This document shows, one piece after another, positions 29,794 through 35,461 of a DNA stretch of 35,461 bases. Source of the DNA: a virus. The stretch's first letter is position 1. Every line of letters begins with the position of its first letter. The position numbers and the translations under genes are program-made. Under the pieces are notes generated by a model. It searched no databases. It saw nothing but the letters and a program-made list of their open reading frames with translations, and was not told the origin of the DNA. The DNA lies in IMG/VR virus record IMGVR_UViG_3300035698_028134, positions 1 through 35,461 of that record; one strand, given 5' to 3'.

Positions 29794-30849
29794 TTATAAA
29801 ATACCCTCAGCAAATAAATTTACCTCTTGTTTAGAAAACAATATTTTTATTTTATCTCCTGAATTAATTACAGATTTCCATTTGGTTTTATTTATATCCT
29901 CTAACCTTTTGTCTTTTCCATTTTTATTATATGTCCACCCAGATTTTATCTCAATATTAAAATCTTTATAAAAAAAATCCGTATGATAAACATGATCTTT
30001 ATCTTCAAAAACATAATTATAACTTTTTCCACTTTTTACATTATTAAGTTCTCTTATTTCCTCCATTTTTTCTAAAAAATGTTTTTCATAAGTTCCCTGA
30101 TATGATAAATCTGTATCTTTGTATTGTTTTATTTTAAATTGAGCTTTATAATGTTTTTGAAATAAATCATAATCCTTTAAATGATGAGAAACACCAAAAT
30201 TTTTCATTGAAGTTTCTTTCTTTTTGTTTTTTATATCTTCATTTTGAGAAGCATTCTCTACGCCAAACCTTTCTTTTATTGTTTCTGTTCTTTTTTCTTT
30301 AAATTCTTCTACTTGAGAAACGTTTTCCACATTATATTTTTCTAAATTTGTCTTTTTTTGTTTATCTAAAAATTCTGGTAATTGTAAATGATGTTCAACA
30401 CCTAATTTCTCTATTGTAGTTCTTTTTCTTCTTTTAGCTAATTCTTTATAATAATCATCGCCATAATTTTTTTTAATTGTTTTTACTTGCTGTTCTTTGT
30501 TGTTATAATTTTCGTTTCCATATTTTTTTAGCTTAGTTTTTTTTGATTTTTCTTTTATGTTTTTTAATTGAAATACATTGTCAACTCCAAATTTTTCTTT
30601 TACAGCTTTTTTTGATTCACTTATTCTATATTCAATGTTTTCTGATAAAGCTGCCCATTTTTTTCTACAATCCCCAGAGCACAACTTTTTTTTATCTTTT
30701 TTTCTTACTTCAAATTCTTTTTTACAATAAAGGCAAATTCTAGTTTCTCTACTATTAATTTTTTTTAACTCATCAGCACATTTTCTGCAACAAGTTTTCA
30801 TTCCATGTTTTGGGTTTTCTTTTCCACATTTTAGACAATTAGTTTTCAT
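29794..30849 (-). CDS. Homing endonuclease-like protein with zinc fingers and KFGVxN repeats
   Basis: 351 residues from the ATG at 30849. The frame is open to an ATG at 30924, but that start lies in the sheath terminator. Two CxxC pairs (CLKCGKENP...CCRKC and CLYCKKEF...CSGDC) are followed by repeats of the EKFGVDNVFQ / KKYGNENYNN / ERFGVENASQ type, shared with the 22864-24561 enzyme. The C-terminal nuclease-like core is HTDFFYKDFNIEIKSGWTY, a D...ExK arrangement of the PD-(D/E)xK kind. It is likely a free-standing homing endonuclease between fibre and sheath genes. Only a weak upstream promoter candidate (TATATCTATAAC) is seen. Confidence 0.72.
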   Translation of the reverse strand: MKTNCLKCGKENPKHGMKTCCRKCADELKKINSRETRICLYCKKEFEVRKKDKKKLCSGDCRKKWAALSENIEYRISESKKAVKEKFGVDNVFQLKNIKEKSKKTKLKKYGNENYNNKEQQVKTIKKNYGDDYYKELAKRRKRTTIEKLGVEHHLQLPEFLDKQKKTNLEKYNVENVSQVEEFKEKRTETIKERFGVENASQNEDIKNKKKETSMKNFGVSHHLKDYDLFQKHYKAQFKIKQYKDTDLSYQGTYEKHFLEKMEEIRELNNVKSGKSYNYVFEDKDHVYHTDFFYKDFNIEIKSGWTYNKNGKDKRLEDINKTKWKSVINSGDKIKILFSKQEVNLFAEGIL

Positions 30850-30901
30850 TTTAGTCCAATAGGTATCAGTTATAGATATACAAAAATTTTTTAAAATAAA
30901 C

Positions 30902-30937
30902 AAAAAAAGAGGAAAAATTTTCATTCATCCTCTTTTT
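30902..30937 (-). terminator. Terminator after tail sheath gene
   Basis: Ten-base stem AAAAAGAGGA / TCCTCTTTTT with a 14-base loop, followed by further T on the minus strand. It ends the sheath transcript and separates it from the endonuclease gene. Confidence 0.88.
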
Positions 30938-30969
30938 AAACTTGTAATTGTTTGATTATCAGCTAGTTA

Positions 30970-33669
30970 TCAAAAATCTTCGAAGCTGGCCCCAGTTGGC
31001 AAAACTTGAAAAATTAGGTCTATAAATTCCGCACTTCTTGTCGGCTTCAATTGAATTTTACCAATCAACATATTGCGATCAATTGTATCATCTGTATTGT
31101 TTGAGTCATCCATAACAACATTAAATGCTGTCAAACCTCTTTGGTTTTGGATTTGTAACAAGATAGGTTCAACTCTTGATAAAAATTGATCACGCAACGT
31201 TTGATCGTTTTGTTCAAATAATAATGTTAAAGATGCCGCTGAGATCAATCTTCTAACTTGAAGTAACAATCTTCTGATATTAATTCTATCAAGTGCAGAT
31301 TGTCTAATTTGAAGAGTTTTCTGTCCGAAGATACTAATACCTTGTTGTACAAAATATGCAATAGGATTAATTCTACCTTGATATAATGTATCTCTATTGT
31401 CTTTGCTAAGTTTGATATCAGTTTTAACAACACTTGTTCCTGCAAGACCTCTATTAAGACCAGCTGGAGCAAACCAAGGTGCTGCAATATTATCAGTAAA
31501 TGCCATAGCTTTAACTGCTAACAATGTAGGAGCTTGATAAGTGTATTTTCCAGAAATTGAATCCTCAATTTGAATCCAAGGCCAGTAAGTACAAGCATAA
31601 TTTGAATCAATTCCAGTATTTTCAAGTAAATTAGCTGCCTCCTCTGGAGTACCTTTTGCTAATGATGTAGTAATTCTTGGAGAATCTATAATATAAAGAG
31701 AATCCGTTCTATCCTCCATCTTCTCAAGAGCATATTTTATGATTGACTCATTGTTGTTATAATCAACACCAGGAGTAGCAAATAAATTAATATCAACTTC
31801 TTCTGGGTTTGTGAATGTGTCAATGGCAGTCTTAAATGATGCTACATTAGTAGCAAACTCAGTAGTAAACCTTGCACTAGGAGTTTCAAAATAATCATAT
31901 TTATCAAATCCATCAAATCCACCATAAGGCACAACTGTAAACTTAAGCTGTGCTCTATCTACAACATCAATACCTGACTTAAGATAATCTGCCAATGAAG
32001 CTTTGTCACCACTTGTAAATGCTGAACTCGCTGCGTTTTCCATGTGGAACCCAAGAGTTTCAGTTGTTGCAGAAGTTGCATAACCTCCTTTATATTGAAA
32101 TAAATCAGACTCAAGAGTTTGCACAGAACTTAAAACTGAAACTTGAGATGATGTTAAACTAGAATATCCTAATTCAGAAAGACCAAGATAAGTTTTAAAT
32201 ATTGAGTCTCCTGATAAGTATAAAGTTTTATAATAAAGATTTGGAGCTTTTGCATTAGTAGATGTTGCATCACCTCTCAATACATAACCTTCAAAACCTG
32301 CAGGAACTGCATCATCAGGATATAATCCATTTAATTCAATCATTACAAATGAAGATTTCCTTGGATACTCTTCGTCATATGTTCCGATAGCTTTTCCAAT
32401 AAAATTAGACTGCGTATCATCCATTGTAAGATTTGAGAATGTCTCAAGTGCAGTTGCATTAGCAGAAGCATCAGTATCACCAAATCTTCTTACAACAAGT
32501 GTAAATGTTTTGTTTACAATATCTATATTTTGAATTGAGATTTTTACCTCTGTATTTGAAGCATCTCCATCAGAAATAGTATGAACCTTGAATAATCTTC
32601 TTACTTCTCCACCAACAACTCTTGAAACAAGCCAAGGAGTTATTGCATTTGTGTAAGTATTTTCAAAATCTGTATAATCATCAGTATTCTTATAAGTAAG
32701 CCCTGACATTATACCTGTGATATATGAATCAGATGACGCTTGTCTTGTAAAATGTGGATAAATTCTTTCAACATATAAATTTTGAGCTCCAGTTATTACT
32801 TTAGGAGATTTTCCAAGTAATTTAACTATATAATTATCATTTGTTTCATCAAGAGATATTATATAACTACTGGCTGACCAAGGACTTCCAGTTCCACCAC
32901 TAAGCGTAAATGTTCCAGTAGGAGTAGTGGTGTTACCACCAAAATCATTAACTGAAGTTGTAATTGTCACATCAGTCTGAGCTGAAAAATAATATGCCCC
33001 CGTAGACGAGTTTTTCTTACTTCTAAGAACTGCCAAGGTAGAACCTGATTCTGAACCTTTTGATTCAACAGCAAAAGTTACTGCACTAGTGAAATCTGAA
33101 ACATTTGTAGAATCTCCCCCAGTAACCGTCCATATAGAACCTGAAAAAGGTGTTGCAGCAAGCCCTGTAACCATTTGTGCCATTGTAATTGCTGAACTTA
33201 CAGCAATATCAACACTAATGTTATCAGCCGTAGCCGCAGATACAGCTCCATCCACCATTCCAGTAGTTGCAGTTATCACAAGTGTTCCAGTAGTTTCAGC
33301 GGTATAATTAGAAACTGAAAATGTTGCCCCACTTTCTATAAATGAACCACCATAACTTGCAGCAGAATTTGCTACGATTAGCCATGCAGGAGAATTTACA
33401 AAACCCTCTTCTCCCAACACTCTTGTTATGGTTAATTCATCAGATTGTGCCAAAAATGAATTTGCTACATATGTTAGCGGATAATCAGGATGAGTCCCAC
33501 CAAATCTCAGATTGAATTCTTCAGTGCTACTTACTTTTATAGCTTCAAAAGCTGGACCTTTTTTGGTTACACCCACTAACCCTAATCTTGTTATACCTAT
33601 TCTGGACGCAAATACACTGAAATCCTGTTCCTTTGTAAAAACACCTGGGGATACGAAAATTGTTGCCAT
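30970..33669 (-). CDS. Tail sheath protein (T4 gp18-like)
   Basis: An 899-residue protein, longer than T4 gp18 (659). The N-terminus (FVSPGVFTKEQDFS...RIGITRLGLVGVTKKGPAFE) is the classical sheath start. The C-terminal third (GLNRGLAGTSVVKTDIKLS, INPIAYFVQQGISIFGQKTL, NIRRLLLQVRRLI, LTAFNVVMDDSNNTDD) is the conserved sheath domain that forms the contractile mesh. The extra length lies in a Thr/Ser/Gly-rich insertion (about residues 120-270) likely exposed on the sheath surface. Sheath contraction drives the tube through the envelope. The consensus motif is 34 bases upstream of the ATG and a terminator follows, so it is a monocistronic, highly expressed unit. Confidence 0.93.
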   Translation of the reverse strand: MATIFVSPGVFTKEQDFSVFASRIGITRLGLVGVTKKGPAFEAIKVSSTEEFNLRFGGTHPDYPLTYVANSFLAQSDELTITRVLGEEGFVNSPAWLIVANSAASYGGSFIESGATFSVSNYTAETTGTLVITATTGMVDGAVSAATADNISVDIAVSSAITMAQMVTGLAATPFSGSIWTVTGGDSTNVSDFTSAVTFAVESKGSESGSTLAVLRSKKNSSTGAYYFSAQTDVTITTSVNDFGGNTTTPTGTFTLSGGTGSPWSASSYIISLDETNDNYIVKLLGKSPKVITGAQNLYVERIYPHFTRQASSDSYITGIMSGLTYKNTDDYTDFENTYTNAITPWLVSRVVGGEVRRLFKVHTISDGDASNTEVKISIQNIDIVNKTFTLVVRRFGDTDASANATALETFSNLTMDDTQSNFIGKAIGTYDEEYPRKSSFVMIELNGLYPDDAVPAGFEGYVLRGDATSTNAKAPNLYYKTLYLSGDSIFKTYLGLSELGYSSLTSSQVSVLSSVQTLESDLFQYKGGYATSATTETLGFHMENAASSAFTSGDKASLADYLKSGIDVVDRAQLKFTVVPYGGFDGFDKYDYFETPSARFTTEFATNVASFKTAIDTFTNPEEVDINLFATPGVDYNNNESIIKYALEKMEDRTDSLYIIDSPRITTSLAKGTPEEAANLLENTGIDSNYACTYWPWIQIEDSISGKYTYQAPTLLAVKAMAFTDNIAAPWFAPAGLNRGLAGTSVVKTDIKLSKDNRDTLYQGRINPIAYFVQQGISIFGQKTLQIRQSALDRINIRRLLLQVRRLISAASLTLLFEQNDQTLRDQFLSRVEPILLQIQNQRGLTAFNVVMDDSNNTDDTIDRNMLIGKIQLKPTRSAEFIDLIFQVLPTGASFEDF

Positions 33670-33703
33670 ATTATTTCTTTTATTTGATTTTAATTCTATT
33701 TTA

Positions 33704-33713
33704 TTATAAATAG
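33704..33713 (-). promoter_or_regulatory. Late-promoter-like motif before sheath gene
   Basis: Coding strand CTATTTATAA, exact consensus, 34 bases before the ATG. Confidence 0.65.
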
Positions 33714-33734
33714 AGAAAAAAAGATGAAATCATT

Positions 33735-34445
33735 TTATTTCTCTGTAATTTTAATGGAAATTTTGGTTATTGTATTAACTTTCTCAAATTTAGTAGCGTC
33801 TATCAACTTTCCATGTATAGTTATTGGAACCACAACTTGAAAAATTCTCTCTTGTGTTATATCCTCAGTTGTATTCTCTTCTGTGGGTTCACCAATAATG
33901 CTGGGTACATCATAACCATTCACTTTCAAATATCTCTGATCATCTGCATACCCGTCTCTCAAAATAGTTTCATAAAAATCGTCTACATGCTGAAGGTAAT
34001 GTGTAACAAATCTTAACTCATATGAAACATCTACATACACAGGTTGCGGAACTTTCCAAATATCAAATCCCTTTAAAGTTCCATCAAACTTAGGAGTCTT
34101 CACAAATCTAAATTTTCTTTTTTGTGGAATAGTAAATCTCATTGGAGCAGTTCCTCTTTTAACACCAAGTCTATAAAGAGTCATAAAAGGGCGAGTGACT
34201 TCCTCTCCCTGCTCATTCCTCATATCACCCCAATTCATCTTTCTCTCTGCCCACAATTCTTGCATCACATGAATAATTGGAACCTTTTTTATCATTCCAC
34301 TCTCTATAGGAACACTAAGATTTAAACTTAAAAGAGAATCTCGTAATGCCAACCCCATATCATCCAATGCAATCTCTTGGGGTAAATAGTTAAAATTTTC
34401 AAATTGTTTATCAAGGTTTCTTCCTACGTTATCAGTGGTAGACAT
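33735..34445 (-). CDS. Tail terminator / sheath stabiliser (T4 gp15-like)
   Basis: A 236-residue protein. T4 gp15 features seem present: an early KKVPIIHVMQELWAE strand, a central TLYRLGVKRGTAPMRF, a conserved-looking YVDVSYELRFVTHYLQHVDD helix/strand region (compare YELSIFTRYEDD in gp15), and a late RIFQVVVPITIHGKL. gp15 caps the tail tube and sheath and joins the neck. In T4 gene 15 also lies upstream of the sheath gene, with genes 16 and 17 between them; here it is directly upstream of the sheath with a 65-bp gap. The assignment is by motif resemblance and position, not by a search; a neck (gp14-like) role is the alternative. Confidence 0.6.
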   Translation of the reverse strand: MSTTDNVGRNLDKQFENFNYLPQEIALDDMGLALRDSLLSLNLSVPIESGMIKKVPIIHVMQELWAERKMNWGDMRNEQGEEVTRPFMTLYRLGVKRGTAPMRFTIPQKRKFRFVKTPKFDGTLKGFDIWKVPQPVYVDVSYELRFVTHYLQHVDDFYETILRDGYADDQRYLKVNGYDVPSIIGEPTEENTTEDITQERIFQVVVPITIHGKLIDATKFEKVNTITKISIKITEK

Positions 34446-34454
34446 AAGTTTTTT

Positions 34455-34464
34455 TTATAAATAG
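34455..34464 (-). promoter_or_regulatory. Late-promoter-like motif before gp15-like gene
   Basis: Coding strand CTATTTATAA, exact consensus, nine bases before the ATG. Confidence 0.65.
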
Positions 34465-34838
34465 TCTAAAATAATTTGATTTATATACTTAAATTTTATA
34501 CTTTTGCATTACTCTTTTTCGCATAAAACTCTGTTTTCTTCTGGGTGTTGGTTTCAGAATTATGTGTTTTCACGCTGAATATGCATGACATATTTGGAGA
34601 AAAAATAACAAAAAACCCCTCTACCATATTTATTAATACATTAATAATAGATATGTAAACCGAAAGGTTTAACTCTTTTTTTGAAAGATAATTAAATAAC
34701 TGTAAATCAGTTAATTGAATAATTATAAATCAAATGAGGGGGGTAAGGGGGGTGTTGAAGTTTTTGATTATTTTTCTCCTAAATTGCAATAACATAGAAT
34801 ATAACAAAGTATACTTTAAGTACTAAAAGTTTTTTAAT
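34465..34838. other. Non-coding region with hairpins and G-runs
   Basis: No convincing gene. A 43-codon minus-strand frame (34496-34627) starts MVEGFF and ends KSNAKV; I cannot support it as real. Hairpins are TAAACC-GAAA-GGTTTA with a T-run (34655-34686) and TAACTG/CAGTTA (about 34697-34713). Two G6 runs on the plus strand, GGGGGGTAAGGGGGG (34738-34752), stand out in this AT-rich DNA. It separates divergently transcribed gene groups, so it may hold early promoters or a replication or recombination site. Confidence 0.6.
34655..34686 (+). terminator. GNRA-loop hairpin with T-run
   Basis: TAAACC-GAAA-GGTTTA followed by ACTC and seven T. It has a terminator shape on the plus strand, but no plus-strand gene lies upstream within the window, so a short untranslated RNA would be the transcript that ends here. 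Confidence 0.55.
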
Positions 34839-34848
34839 ATATTTATAA
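34839..34848 (+). promoter_or_regulatory. Late-promoter-like motif
   Basis: Plus strand ATATTTATAA, nine bases before the ATG at 34858. Confidence 0.55.
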
Positions 34849-34857
34849 ATAAATCTA

Positions 34858-35328
34858 ATGTCAGAAACTTATTACCATAAGAACAAGGAAATCATTAAAC
34901 TTAAACGTAAAAAGTATTATCAGAAAAATAAGGAAGTAATAAATATAAAAAGAACTCAATGGAGGAAAGATAATCCTGAAAAAATAAAAGAGCATTGGGA
35001 AAGTTATAGAAAAAATAATATAGAGAAAATTAAAGAAAGACAAGAAAAAAATAGAGATATAAAAAATTTAAAACAAAGAGAAAAGTATCAGGAAAATAAA
35101 GATAAATATCAAAAAAAAGAATATATAGAAAAAAGAAGAGAGCGTAGAAGAAAGTATTATGCTAATAATAAAGAAAAAATAATTGAATCTAATAGGAAAT
35201 ATAAAGCAAACAAGAAAAAAACTGACTTCCTCTTTAAACTCACAATAAAGATCAGGAAGACAATATCAAAATCACTGAAGAATGAGGGTTCGCCAACAGT
35301 TAATAAAAACCTAGACAATCTTATGTAA
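34858..35328 (+). CDS. Truncated HNH-endonuclease-family protein (repeat region only)
   Basis: A 156-residue, extremely Lys/Glu/Tyr-rich protein made of repeats like KKYYQKNKEVINIKR, RKNNIEKIKERQEK and RKYYANNKEKIIESN, then LFKLTIKIRKTISKSLKN. In phage and bacterial HNH proteins of this type, that segment normally leads into a LLGCS-like stretch and a C-terminal HNH (IDHI) domain. Here the frame stops (NKNLDNLM) before any HNH residues, and the next 79 bases contain none. So it is likely a remnant, or a stand-alone DNA-binding helix protein. A TATTTATA motif precedes the ATG. Confidence 0.65.
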   Translation: MSETYYHKNKEIIKLKRKKYYQKNKEVINIKRTQWRKDNPEKIKEHWESYRKNNIEKIKERQEKNRDIKNLKQREKYQENKDKYQKKEYIEKRRERRRKYYANNKEKIIESNRKYKANKKKTDFLFKLTIKIRKTISKSLKNEGSPTVNKNLDNLM

Positions 35329-35393
35329 AGTCACATAAAACTATATATTTGAAAAATATTTTCACAAAAAAGAAACTTTTATAAAATTTTAAC

Positions 35394-35403
35394 GTATTTA
35401 TAA
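35394..35403 (+). promoter_or_regulatory. Late-promoter-like motif
   Basis: Plus strand GTATTTATAA, four bases before the ATG at 35408. Confidence 0.55.
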
Positions 35404-35407
35404 GTAT

Positions 35408-35461
35408 ATGAGTAAATTTGAAAATAAGCCAGTAAGAATTAATATCCTAGTTGATATTGAA
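35408..35461 (+). CDS. Start of an unidentified gene, cut by the window edge
   Basis: An ATG at 35408 opens 18 codons that run off the right edge (MSKFENKPVRINILVDIE). The motif copy directly upstream supports a real start. Too short to identify. Confidence 0.5.
   Translation, partial: MSKFENKPVRINILVDIE

Noticed and set aside
30850-30924. Longer start for the endonuclease at 30849, giving a signal-like MKIFPLFLFILKNF
   Set aside because: That start lies within the sheath terminator hairpin, and zinc-finger homology begins only after the ATG at 30849.
34496-34627. 43-codon minus-strand frame in the non-coding region
   Set aside because: It is short, has no motif or ribosome-binding signal, and no recognisable product; chance cannot be excluded.
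1-35461. tRNA or rRNA genes
   Set aside because: I saw no cloverleaf with a GTTCRANNC-type T arm and no rRNA-like stretch; small tRNAs could still be missed without a covariance scan.

Overview
This window reads as part of a large, AT-rich, T4-like contractile-tailed phage (myovirus). It carries recognisable homologues of the T4 tail terminator (gp15-like), tail sheath (gp18), tail tube (gp19), large terminase (gp17) and portal (gp20), but it uses a bacterial-type DNA polymerase III alpha subunit (DnaE) rather than a T4-type family B polymerase. A Bacteroidota host is my inference. Most starts have A/T-rich leaders without a convincing Shine-Dalgarno sequence, GC is low, and a signal-peptide protein with Tyr-rich and Thr-Arg-Pro/Ser-rich repeats resembles secreted proteins of that phylum.

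Layout, left to right. Positions 1-7.7 kb, minus strand: a repeat protein running off the left edge, RNase HI, a HAD 5'-nucleotidase, and then the highlight. dnaE is broken into three genes (7611-5953, 4852-3245, 2272-1202) by two split inteins, and a free-standing Vsr-like homing endonuclease sits in each break. The extein parts add up to 458+391+316 = 1165 residues, close to a normal full-length DnaE. The halves of the two split inteins carry opposite charge polarity, which would favour correct pairing. Positions 7.7-18 kb, minus: a small gene, the portal with three cis-inteins (mature about 672 aa) and the large terminase with two cis-inteins (mature about 571 aa). Positions 18-22.5 kb, minus: a small virion-like protein, a patatin-like phospholipase and three virion or fibre proteins. 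Positions 22.5-27.7 kb: a plus-strand block (tail tube, small protein, BppU-like protein, secreted repeat protein) flanked on both sides by minus-strand homing endonucleases. Positions 27.7-34.5 kb, minus: a tail fibre with a broken 3' end, another homing endonuclease, the sheath and the gp15-like protein. Positions 34.5-35.5 kb: a non-coding region, a truncated HNH-family remnant and the start of another gene on the plus strand.

Two themes run through the window. First, selfish elements saturate it: seven inteins in three essential genes, mostly at conserved or catalytic motifs, plus five free-standing endonucleases and one remnant. Second, a short motif, TATTTATA (often CTATTTATAA), precedes many virion genes and homing endonuclease genes on whichever strand they lie; I interpret it as this phage's late-promoter element. 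Upstream of the two dnaE-splitting endonucleases the motif lies in the loop of a hairpin that ends at or just before the start codon. This layout resembles the T4 I-TevI arrangement, in which read-through transcripts are blocked and late transcripts are translated. All functional statements come from reading sequence motifs; no database search was possible.
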